A stretch of 64,000 nucleotides of DNA from Paraprevotella clara YIT 11840 (GTDB lineage: Bacteria; Bacteroidota; Bacteroidia; Bacteroidales; Bacteroidaceae). Positions 54,549 to 63,101 of the stretch are shown one piece after another. The position numbers were made by a program, and so were the translations under genes. Numbering within the stretch: position 1 is the first letter of the stretch; each line of letters opens with the position of its first letter. Where the stretch lies: positions 434,001-498,000 of the forward strand of contig NZ_JH376597.1 of NCBI RefSeq assembly GCF_000233955.1. Reading direction: 5' to 3'. The notes under the pieces are model-generated. The model had not been told where the DNA came from, ran no database searches, and saw only the letters and a program-made list of their open reading frames with translations.

Positions 54549-57500
54549 ATGAAAAAGAAATTACTATTATCTATGTGGGCTGCCTGCTGCCTCACGGCAC
54601 AAGCCCAACGTATGATGGAAGACCTCAACCGGGGACTCGTAGCCGTACAAACGGAAAAAGGCGTGTTCACCAGTTGGCGTATCCATGGCACGGAGTATTA
54701 TGACACACAGTACAACCTTTACCGCGACGGCAAGTTGGTAAATCCGGAACCGTTAGACGTATCCAACTTCACCGACCCCGAAGGCACGGCCTCATCCACC
54801 TACACGGTAAAAGCCGTAGTACGGGACGAAGAACAAGATGCCTGCGAACCTGCCGAAGTGTGGGACAAACAGTATCTGACAATCCCCATGGGCAAGATGT
54901 ATTCCCGGCGAGGAACGGACATCACGTTGGACTACTTCCTAAATGATGCCACAGCGGCAGATCTGGACGGAGACGGAGAAATGGAAATCATCGTGAAGCG
55001 ACTACATAACAACGACGGACTTTTCTATCCGGAAAACGACAGCGCATTCACATTCTTCGAGGCTTACAAGTTGGACGGCACGCGGCTGTGGCAAATAGAC
55101 ATCGGCCCCAACATGATCAGCGCAGGTGAAGTGGAAACCAACATCACGGCTTTCGATTGGGATGAAGACGGAAAGGCGGAGCTGCTGATGCGCGCCATGG
55201 ACGGCACCATAGTCTATGCTTCGGACGGGACAAAACAAGTAATCGGCGACCCGACCAAGAACTACCGCGACAGCGTGCTGCACACAGCAAACATGACATA
55301 TTCCATGGCGGGCGAGGAATACCTTATATATATGGAGGGAGCCACAGCCAAACTGTACAACCCGGCCATGCAATTCCCCCTCAAACGGTTGGAGAACGGC
55401 GAGACGGACCTGAACGCCGCATGGGGCGACGGTTACGGCCACCGCGCCAACAAGTTCTTTTTCGGTGCGCCTTATCTGGACGGCCTCCATCCGAGCATCT
55501 TTCTGGCACGCGGCATCTACACGCGCCACAAGATGATTGCCTACGATGTGAATCCGGAAACCCACGAACTGGTGGAGCGTTGGAGGTGGCTCAACAATGA
55601 ACCGGGCAGCCCATGGTTCGGCGAAGGATACCACAACTTCGGCATCGCCGACGTGGACTGGGACGGACGCGATGAAATCGTCTACGGCTCGATGGTCGTA
55701 GACGACAATGGCAAAGGACTTTCCACAACAGGTTACGGCCACGGCGACGCACAGCATTGCAGCGACTTCGACCCCTACCGCAAAGGACAGGAAATCTTTG
55801 CTTGCAATGAGAACAAGGCCGGTGCCAACTACCGCGATGCGACTAGCAGCCGAGTCTATTATTGGTACCAACACCCGCAAGACTGCGGCCGTTGCATGGC
55901 CGGAAAGTTTACCGAAGAGTTCATGGGCAGCCAGATGGCAGCCGGAAGGTCCGGCACCGTCAGTTCGGTAATAGACGAAGCCCTCCCCAATGCCACAGGC
56001 CTCTTAGGTGCCAGTTTCCGCATCTATTGGGACGGGGATTTATGCAGTGAATCATTGGACGGCACCAACCTCACCTTCTACAACGGTACCATTACCACGC
56101 TCGAAGGCATCCATTCAAACAACGGAAGCAAAGGCACGCCTTCCCTTCAGGCCGACATTTTCGGAGACTGGCGCGAGGAAGTCATCAATCCGTCCACCGA
56201 CGACCAGTCGCTGATCATCTACACCACAACCATCCCGACGCCTTGGCGAAACTATACCCTGCTGCACGACATGCAATACCGGCAGGCCATCTGTTGGCAG
56301 ATGTGCGGTTACAACCAACCGCCCCACGTCAGTTACTTCATGGGAGAGACGGAAGGATATACCACCACCCCTCCCCCTTTGATGACCAACGGGCGCACGG
56401 AAGTGAAAGATGCCATTACAACCGCCCAGAACGGACAGCACGTGTTATTGGCCGATCCCGAGGGCGGAGAAGTGACAGTCGCCGAAGGCGCATCGCCTTA
56501 CATCCTCACCGTCAACGCCTTCTCCCATACGGAAGGACATGACAACAACGACAACATCACCACTTCCTACTCCACCTATACGCTCAAAGGCGGTACGTTT
56601 GGTGGAGACATGCGCTTGGTGAAACAAGGCGAAGGCATCCTGAACCTGAGCGGCGAACAGACCTATTCCGGCCCGACGGACCTTTGGGGCGGCATCGTGA
56701 ACTTCACAGGAAAACTCCCCAACAGCCGCGTATGGATGAACCGCTTTGCCGAATTAAACGCCAAGGCTGACTTCGGAAAGGATATCAAGATGGAATACGC
56801 CTCCGTGCTCCGCGTAGGAGGAACGGGAGAAGCCGCCACCATCCACGCTGACAGTGTGACCATGCGGTACGGCGCCGTCATGGAATTCGACCTCTATTCC
56901 GAAAACACCCAGGCCGACCGCATCGTGTTGGCCAAAGGCCTTTCCCTGGAAACCCTCAACCGAAGCGACGGTCCCGAGTTCCAAGCACCGATATTCCGCT
57001 TTACTCCTCACTATCAAAACGGGAAAAACGTGATGGCAGCCGGAAGATACCTCATCGCCGAAGTGAAAAAGATCGACGGCAACGTAGATGACATCCTCCT
57101 TCAGGGACTGGAAACTCAAAAATGCCACTTGGAATACGAAAACGGCCAAATATTCCTCGTCATAAAGGAAACGAGAGATGCCACACAAGTGTATTGGGAC
57201 GGTACCCACACGCTCAATGAATGGAACCTGAATGAAAACGAAAACTTCAACAATGCGGGAGAAGCCGACATCTTCGTTTCCGGCGACGACGTGATATTCG
57301 ACGATGCGGCCACTGACGCCTCCGTCCGCATCAACGAGAACCTCTACCCCCAAACGGTGACATTCGACAATGACACGAAAACCTACAGCCTAAGCGGCAA
57401 CGGCGGTATCAGCGGAGAAACGGGACTGACCAAGAAAGGAAACGGAACATTGGTCATCACGAGCACGAACACCTACACGGGAAAAACAACGTTAGAAGGA

Positions 57501-59048
57501 GGCGTCACTGCCGTCTCGGCTTTGGCCGACTCCATCGTCCGCAAAGGAGCTTTGGGGTGCTATACCAAAGAAATAGGGAACTTTGAAATCAAGAACGGCG
57601 CCACCTTGCGCAACACAGTAGCCATTCAAAACGGAGTGCCCATCACCATCGGTGAAGGGGGAGCCGTCTTCCAGACCGACGGCGAACTGACTTTGAACAA
57701 GCCTCTATATGGCAATGGCAACACTTTGACCAAAACCGGTTCGGCCAACCTGATACTGTTTGCTGCCGACAACCTGAAAAAGACCTATCTGAAAGAAGGC
57801 ACGCTACAGGCCAAAGGAGAAGGCGTGCTCTTCGGCGATACACTGATTTTCATCGGTAATGCCACTTATCAGGACTTTGACGACGGCAACACCTACAGCC
57901 TGAACCTCAATAATCTCAAAGTGGAAGAGGGCGTGACGGGCACGATGCGATGCGACAGCCGTTGCGAGAACCGCATCAAACTTTTCGGAAAAGGTACGCT
58001 GAAAATATACGTGCCGTGGATCCGTTCGGATTTCACAGGCGACTGGTCGGCTTTCGAAGGTACGGTAGAACCTTCCAACCCCGACAACTGGTTCGCCTTG
58101 AACAACAGCTATGGCATGCCCAAGGGTACGCTAAACATCCCGGAACGTACCACTGTAAGCAATACGGCCAAACCTTACACCCTTGGCAAAGTGACCGGAA
58201 AAGGAACCTTAACCGGCGACAACAACACTTGGCGTATCGGTTCGTTGAACGAAGATTTCTCTTTCCAAGGCAAGATAGAAGGCACCGGCACGCAACTGAT
58301 TAAAGTAGGGACAGGCAAAATGAGCCTTACAAATATCCACAGTTTCACCGGAGACTGCACGGTGCAAGAAGGTACGCTCCTCATCAATAACGCATCGGCA
58401 GCCGAAGGCATGCTGGGCACAGGCAGCGTCACAGTTAAAGCCAACGGAACCTTCTGCGGTCGCGGCAAACTGAATAACGGCGCGTTCACGGTGGAAAAAG
58501 ACGGCCTGCTGTACCCCGGCGTTTCAGAAACCGCGACTACCGGTACGATAGACTTTTCGGAAAACTCCGTTACCATAGACAAGGACGGTATCCTCTCGCT
58601 GAACATCGCCAGCAAGACGCGTTGCACCAATCTGACCGGTGTCAAAATACTGAATCTGTATGGCATACTCAGACTACATGTCCGCGAAAGTCTTTCGTTG
58701 GAAGCAGGCGACGAGTTCCGTTTGTGGGAGGCCAACCGCACGCGTACCCGTACCACTACAACATTTGAACTGGACAGCCCGGGCGAAGGACTGGAATGGG
58801 ATACGACCGACATCGAAGACGGTATCGTCCGCGTGAAGCTAAGCACCTCCGTCGACGAAATCCATGCCGACGAGAAAGTCACTTGCGAAGTCTTCACCGT
58901 AGGAGGTGCAAAAGTGGGTAGTTTCACCTGCGCCCGCAAGGACATCCGCCGTACATTGAAACAAAGCGGAGCGGCTCCGGGCACCTACATGGTGAAAACC
59001 ATTCAGGGCAGTTCAACCGCCACAGAGAAAATCAGCATCGATTATTAA
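54549..59048 (+). CDS. PL11 rhamnogalacturonan lyase with autotransporter-type beta-helix repeats and sorting tail
   Basis: 1,499 residues, over twice the ~620 of ordinary PL11 lyases. Signal peptide MKKKLLLSMWAACCLTAQA; FN3-like N-terminus; eight-bladed Ca-binding propeller (~110-620) with calcium loops AADLDGDGEMEI, AFDWDEDGKAEL and IADVDWDGRDEIV, the active-site strip GYGHGDAQHCSDFDPYRKG and DIFGDWREEV. From ~660 to ~1430 come PATR-like repeats (LVKQGEGILNLSGEQTYSGP, LTKKGNGTLVITSTNTYTGK, LIKVGTGKMSLTNIHSFTGD). The end (~1437-1499) has CEVFTVGGAKVGSF and APGTYMVKTI, like T9SS C-terminal domains. It should cut the RG-I backbone by beta-elimination at the cell surface, the helix acting as a stalk (inference). 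29 bp after GH51. Confidence 0.88.
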   Translation: MKKKLLLSMWAACCLTAQAQRMMEDLNRGLVAVQTEKGVFTSWRIHGTEYYDTQYNLYRDGKLVNPEPLDVSNFTDPEGTASSTYTVKAVVRDEEQDACEPAEVWDKQYLTIPMGKMYSRRGTDITLDYFLNDATAADLDGDGEMEIIVKRLHNNDGLFYPENDSAFTFFEAYKLDGTRLWQIDIGPNMISAGEVETNITAFDWDEDGKAELLMRAMDGTIVYASDGTKQVIGDPTKNYRDSVLHTANMTYSMAGEEYLIYMEGATAKLYNPAMQFPLKRLENGETDLNAAWGDGYGHRANKFFFGAPYLDGLHPSIFLARGIYTRHKMIAYDVNPETHELVERWRWLNNEPGSPWFGEGYHNFGIADVDWDGRDEIVYGSMVVDDNGKGLSTTGYGHGDAQHCSDFDPYRKGQEIFACNENKAGANYRDATSSRVYYWYQHPQDCGRCMAGKFTEEFMGSQMAAGRSGTVSSVIDEALPNATGLLGASFRIYWDGDLCSESLDGTNLTFYNGTITTLEGIHSNNGSKGTPSLQADIFGDWREEVINPSTDDQSLIIYTTTIPTPWRNYTLLHDMQYRQAICWQMCGYNQPPHVSYFMGETEGYTTTPPPLMTNGRTEVKDAITTAQNGQHVLLADPEGGEVTVAEGASPYILTVNAFSHTEGHDNNDNITTSYSTYTLKGGTFGGDMRLVKQGEGILNLSGEQTYSGPTDLWGGIVNFTGKLPNSRVWMNRFAELNAKADFGKDIKMEYASVLRVGGTGEAATIHADSVTMRYGAVMEFDLYSENTQADRIVLAKGLSLETLNRSDGPEFQAPIFRFTPHYQNGKNVMAAGRYLIAEVKKIDGNVDDILLQGLETQKCHLEYENGQIFLVIKETRDATQVYWDGTHTLNEWNLNENENFNNAGEADIFVSGDDVIFDDAATDASVRINENLYPQTVTFDNDTKTYSLSGNGGISGETGLTKKGNGTLVITSTNTYTGKTTLEGGVTAVSALADSIVRKGALGCYTKEIGNFEIKNGATLRNTVAIQNGVPITIGEGGAVFQTDGELTLNKPLYGNGNTLTKTGSANLILFAADNLKKTYLKEGTLQAKGEGVLFGDTLIFIGNATYQDFDDGNTYSLNLNNLKVEEGVTGTMRCDSRCENRIKLFGKGTLKIYVPWIRSDFTGDWSAFEGTVEPSNPDNWFALNNSYGMPKGTLNIPERTTVSNTAKPYTLGKVTGKGTLTGDNNTWRIGSLNEDFSFQGKIEGTGTQLIKVGTGKMSLTNIHSFTGDCTVQEGTLLINNASAAEGMLGTGSVTVKANGTFCGRGKLNNGAFTVEKDGLLYPGVSETATTGTIDFSENSVTIDKDGILSLNIASKTRCTNLTGVKILNLYGILRLHVRESLSLEAGDEFRLWEANRTRTRTTTTFELDSPGEGLEWDTTDIEDGIVRVKLSTSVDEIHADEKVTCEVFTVGGAKVGSFTCARKDIRRTLKQSGAAPGTYMVKTIQGSSTATEKISIDY

Positions 59049-59059
59049 ACTCCATTCGT

Positions 59060-59081
59060 GCAGGGGAAAGATTTCCCCTGC
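59060..59081 (+). repeat. Intercistronic hairpin between PL11 and CBM-like genes
   Basis: GCAGGGGAA (59060-59068) and TTCCCCTGC (59073-59081) with a 4-nt loop, starting 12 bp after the PL11 stop; no U-run follows. It may set mRNA stability or reduce read-through into the 1,215-residue gene. Confidence 0.65.
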
Positions 59082-59122
59082 CGATATAAAAACCAAACTT
59101 TATCCATTTAAAAACAAACATT

Positions 59123-62100
59123 ATGAAAAACAGTTTACTGACGGCCATAGCTCTTTGCTGCGCCACATCTTCTACCATGCCTTTGTGGGCATCCGCGTAC
59201 GAAAATCCGAAGTTGGAAACCGTAGAGCCGAACTTGGCTACCGACGGAACCGGCGGTGGAGTGTACTACGTCTACCATGTAGCCACAAACAAATTCCTCA
59301 CGAACGGCAATGATTACAACACGAGACTCAGCGTAGGCGACACGGGGCAGGAAGTCACACTGTCTTACGGTGAGGAACGCGCTCCCCTGATGGGCAAAGA
59401 ACCGGTAGTGCCCGGAAAAGGATGGACTTTCAATATGTTGAAAGCGCAAAGCAACTCCGGTTTCCACGAAGTCTACGCAGGCAGCGAGACAGGAGCATGG
59501 GTGGACTGCAATGAACAAGGACACACCCTATGGCAAATCCTGCCGCAAGACAACGGCTATTACCGTATCAAGATTGTAGACCAGGATGCCCAATACGGAT
59601 TAAGCTCCGCCAACGCTTTGACGATGAACGGTATGTGGGGCACAGACGGTGTAGAATCGACCATCGTATATCCTTTCATCGACCCTTCTCAAGAGGGATA
59701 CCAGAACGCAGAAACAGACTGGCAGTTCGTGGAGCCGGAAGCATACGAGATTTATCAGGCCAAGAAACTCCTCCTACAGCAACTGGAAACCGCCAGCGAA
59801 ACAGGCTACGCCGACGTGTCGGCTTACGAAACCGTATACAACGACGATAATGCGACGACAAAACAGGTACAAGAAGCTGCCGAACAACTGCAACAAGCCA
59901 TCGCAGATTACCAACTGTCCATCGTGGACGAAGAACATCCGGCTGATTTCACCGGAAGAATCCAAAACAACGCATTCGAGTCCAACACCGATCATTGGGA
60001 CATCAACGGTGAAAGCGTAGGTTACCAAGCTACGCTCTACGCCACCCAAGACCGCCAATACGAGATGAAGAACTTCGTGGAAAGATGGGTTAGAGGAGGC
60101 GGCAACCTGGGTAACTCGATGGACGTTTCGCAAACCCTGAGTGATCTGCCGGCCGGAAAATACCGTCTCTCGGCCAATACCATCGGTTACCAGCAAGGCG
60201 ACATGGCTCTTACGCCGGAAGGAGTCTATATTTACGCCCGCGTACAAGGGGCTGAATACAAAGGCGAGGCACACACACTGGAATTCGGTGCCATCAGGGG
60301 TAACGACGGCTACGTTACCGACGCACCGACCCCACGGTTGGCTACTTTGGAATTCTTCCTGGCGGGCGGAAACCTCACCGTCGGTTTCAAAACCGAAAAC
60401 ACGAATTGCAACTGGGTTTGCGTAGATAATTTCAAACTGGAATACTTAGGACTGGAAGAAGGTGGATTAGCCCGACAACTGGCTCAGACCATCACCGATG
60501 CCCAAACATTGAAAAAAGGATACGACGATGCCCAAATCAAATATTCGATAACCAACGGAGAGAAATTCGACCAAGCACTCAGTCTGGCCCAGCAAACTTC
60601 AGGAACAGCCGGTGTGGACGAAGCGACTTTAGGCGAAGTCCTTAACGGCCTGATGCTCGCCATGGACACGCTGAACCTCGACGTGGCCGCATACGAGAAA
60701 CTGGAAGAGCTGACCGGAGAGCTGAATGAAGCTTACGACGCCAGCCCTTACTCCGAAAATGGCCTGATTTCATACGAGGATTTCTTGTATGAACTGGAAG
60801 AAATACACGACAACCGGACTTTCAATCCCTTGGAAATAGACAGCATCCAACCACGCGCCGACCGCATGTTCAAAGCCTGTGTATGCGAAGCCCTTATCGC
60901 AGGCGACACCCAGAATGCCGACGGGATGGCCTCTAATTTAGACTTCACCGGAAGCAATTCGGGATGGACCAAAACCGGTGACGGAGATTTCAAATACGGC
61001 AACAACGTGGCCGAAGTATGGCAAGGCTCCTCTTTCGAAGTGTACCAGGAGCTCACCGGCCTACCCAAAGGTTCTTACACGATTTCCGTGCAAGCTTATA
61101 ACCGACAGGGCGCAAATGCAGACATTGCCTCTTCTTATAATGCTGCAGATCCTAAAAAAGATGTCCTTTCTTATCTTTTCGGAAACGATGCAAAAGAAAA
61201 ACTTCATCACTTATATGAATACCACTACGCCTCAAAAGAAGAACTGGCCAACAATGCCGTACAAATATCCGGTACCGGTACGGAACTCGACGGACAATGG
61301 GTACCCGACGGCGTAGCCGGAGGAGAGGCCGCCTTTGCTTTCAACGACCGTACCGACTATACGACCACTATTACATGCTATGTGGGCGAGGACGGTAAAC
61401 TCCGTTTCGGTATCACCATGCCCACCGGACCGAATTCCAACAACTGGACGCTGTTCGACAATTTCCACATCCAATATCTCGGCGCGACCGACATGACGGG
61501 CGCCGTGAGCGCACTCAATGCCAAAATAGCAGAAGCCAACGCCGCACTGGCAGACAAAGCCATTACGACGGAAGAGGCTTATCACACACTGGAGCAAGCT
61601 ATCCAAGATGCCCGGAAAGCTTTGGAAAGCGACCTGACCGAGGAAATCTACACCGCACAGATTAAGGCTTTGGACGAGGCCATCACTTTGAACCGGAGCT
61701 CAGTAGAAAAGGTAGAGACGTTGCACCAAACGGCCCTTATGTATGACGAACAAATCAACAGCGGAGCTTTTGCCGATTACGACGAGGGCATATTGGCCAA
61801 CGTGGTTTACGAAGTCTTGGATGTCTTCACCCAAAACGGGAAGTTCAAAGACATCCCACAGACCGAACAATACATTGTCGAGATGAACGAAGCATACAAT
61901 CAAATGGTGTACGAAGGCATCGACGTGGGAACGGCTTCCAAAGACACCCCGACCGATGTGACGGATATGCTCATCAACCCCGACTTCCAGCAAGTATTCG
62001 AGGAGAAGGACTCCGTTGCATTCACCGATGCCGGCTGGACAACGGAATTTACGAACGGCATAAAGGAAGCGAACGACTCCGTATTCGAATTCTACAATAC

Positions 62101-62770
62101 CGACACGTGCCACATCTACCAAAAGATGTACCGTCTCCATCCGGGATATTACAAAGTGACGCTCTACGGATTCTACCGCGCAGGCGAGGCCGACGTGGCC
62201 GCACTGGCCCGCCGGGAAGGCGAAGAACAGCAGAACGCCAAGGTATATGCCGAAACGGAAAGCGCCAACTACTCGAAACCCTTGCCTTCGTTCTTCGAAT
62301 GCGTACAGAACGGCAAATTCACAGCGACCGATATCGTGCTGCCGGACAGTCTCTTCCCCAACTCGGGACGGGTGTACAATTGCGTCATCAACGACCGGAA
62401 AGGCGCCCGTACGGCCATGAATCAGGGATATTATGAAATGGAATCGTATTTCTATGTCAAAGAAGGTGAAACGGTTCGTCTCGGCGTGCAAAAAACCGAC
62501 ACGCTCGTCAACGACTGGGTACTCATTGACGATTTCCACTTGTATTACCTTGGCGATGGAGAGGCAAACAGACCCGAAGGTTTAGACGACGTAGACATCA
62601 GCGACGGCATCAGCGACAACGTAGCCGATGAAAAGAGTACCGTGGTCGGTACCGCATGGTACAACCTGAACGGTATGCGCATATCTCGTCCGACACAACG
62701 GGGCATCTACATCCGTGAGGATAAGATGAGCGACGGCACAAAGAGGACTTTAAAAGTGCTCTTCAAATAA
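59123..62770 (+). CDS. Large secreted multi-module carbohydrate-binding protein
   Basis: 1,215 residues, signal peptide (MKNSLLTAIALCCATSSTMPLWASA). I see no catalytic domain. A ricin-like N-terminal module (~45-205, GGGVYYVYHVATNKFLTNGN, DNGYYRIKIVDQDAQYGLSS) is followed by three galactose-binding-like sandwiches, each ending in the same strand: VDNFKLEYLG (~445), FDNFHIQYLG (~790) and IDDFHLYYLG (~1165). Between them lie helical linkers of FIVAR-like type (residues ~205-265, 450-605, 790-935). The C-terminus (YNLNGMRISRPTQRGIYIRE) is the tail found on many secreted Prevotella/Bacteroides proteins and resembles a T9SS signal. It probably binds the polysaccharide cut by the PL11 and GH51 enzymes. 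Last gene of the operon; a strong terminator follows. Confidence 0.8.
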   Translation: MKNSLLTAIALCCATSSTMPLWASAYENPKLETVEPNLATDGTGGGVYYVYHVATNKFLTNGNDYNTRLSVGDTGQEVTLSYGEERAPLMGKEPVVPGKGWTFNMLKAQSNSGFHEVYAGSETGAWVDCNEQGHTLWQILPQDNGYYRIKIVDQDAQYGLSSANALTMNGMWGTDGVESTIVYPFIDPSQEGYQNAETDWQFVEPEAYEIYQAKKLLLQQLETASETGYADVSAYETVYNDDNATTKQVQEAAEQLQQAIADYQLSIVDEEHPADFTGRIQNNAFESNTDHWDINGESVGYQATLYATQDRQYEMKNFVERWVRGGGNLGNSMDVSQTLSDLPAGKYRLSANTIGYQQGDMALTPEGVYIYARVQGAEYKGEAHTLEFGAIRGNDGYVTDAPTPRLATLEFFLAGGNLTVGFKTENTNCNWVCVDNFKLEYLGLEEGGLARQLAQTITDAQTLKKGYDDAQIKYSITNGEKFDQALSLAQQTSGTAGVDEATLGEVLNGLMLAMDTLNLDVAAYEKLEELTGELNEAYDASPYSENGLISYEDFLYELEEIHDNRTFNPLEIDSIQPRADRMFKACVCEALIAGDTQNADGMASNLDFTGSNSGWTKTGDGDFKYGNNVAEVWQGSSFEVYQELTGLPKGSYTISVQAYNRQGANADIASSYNAADPKKDVLSYLFGNDAKEKLHHLYEYHYASKEELANNAVQISGTGTELDGQWVPDGVAGGEAAFAFNDRTDYTTTITCYVGEDGKLRFGITMPTGPNSNNWTLFDNFHIQYLGATDMTGAVSALNAKIAEANAALADKAITTEEAYHTLEQAIQDARKALESDLTEEIYTAQIKALDEAITLNRSSVEKVETLHQTALMYDEQINSGAFADYDEGILANVVYEVLDVFTQNGKFKDIPQTEQYIVEMNEAYNQMVYEGIDVGTASKDTPTDVTDMLINPDFQQVFEEKDSVAFTDAGWTTEFTNGIKEANDSVFEFYNTDTCHIYQKMYRLHPGYYKVTLYGFYRAGEADVAALARREGEEQQNAKVYAETESANYSKPLPSFFECVQNGKFTATDIVLPDSLFPNSGRVYNCVINDRKGARTAMNQGYYEMESYFYVKEGETVRLGVQKTDTLVNDWVLIDDFHLYYLGDGEANRPEGLDDVDISDGISDNVADEKSTVVGTAWYNLNGMRISRPTQRGIYIREDKMSDGTKRTLKVLFK

Positions 62771-62820
62771 CCAGATAGTATGGTTTTTCATTATTGAAAT
62801 TAGGATTAAGTTAATGATTG

Positions 62821-62857
62821 AACAGGGGCCGAAGTGATTCGTTCCCTGTTTTTTTAT
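62821..62857 (+). terminator. Terminator of the GH51-PL11-CBM operon
   Basis: AACAGGG (62821-62827) pairs with CCCTGTT (62844-62850), with an inner CGAA/TTCG stem, then TTTTTTT. Strong intrinsic terminator 50 bp after the stop. Confidence 0.9.
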
Positions 62858-62908
62858 TTACATCTTTCCGTTCGGTAGAGAACGTCGAACCGATAAGAGC
62901 AGAACGGT

Positions 62909-62964
62909 AAATCAATCTCAGGCGAATGAAAAATCAATCTCAGCCAAACGATTTTTCATTTGGC
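62909..62964. repeat. Direct repeat and competing hairpins in the convergent intergenic region
   Basis: AAATCAATCTCAG occurs twice (62909-62921, 62931-62943; 22-bp period). AATGAAAAATC (62925-62935) pairs with GATTTTTCATT (62950-62960), while GCCAAA (62943-62948) pairs with TTTGGC (62959-62964); the two stems cannot form fully together. The remaining bases up to 63050 show nothing clear. Confidence 0.5.
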
Positions 62965-63052
62965 GCAGAATGATTCAGCACTTGCAACATACTATTTTAC
63001 AACAACTTACTACTTCTTAATTTGCGACATGGCAATCGAAACTTATTCTTTA

Positions 63053-63088
63053 CAAAAAGGATGAAGCAAACTCTTGTAAGTTGCATCC
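63053..63088 (-). terminator. Terminator of the beta-lactamase gene
   Basis: On the minus strand GGATGCAAC pairs imperfectly with GCTTCATCC (CATCC/GGATG core, 63059-63063 and 63084-63088) and runs into TTTTTG. 14 bp beyond the stop codon. Confidence 0.7.
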
Positions 63089-63101
63089 CGCCCTCCTGAT
63101 C

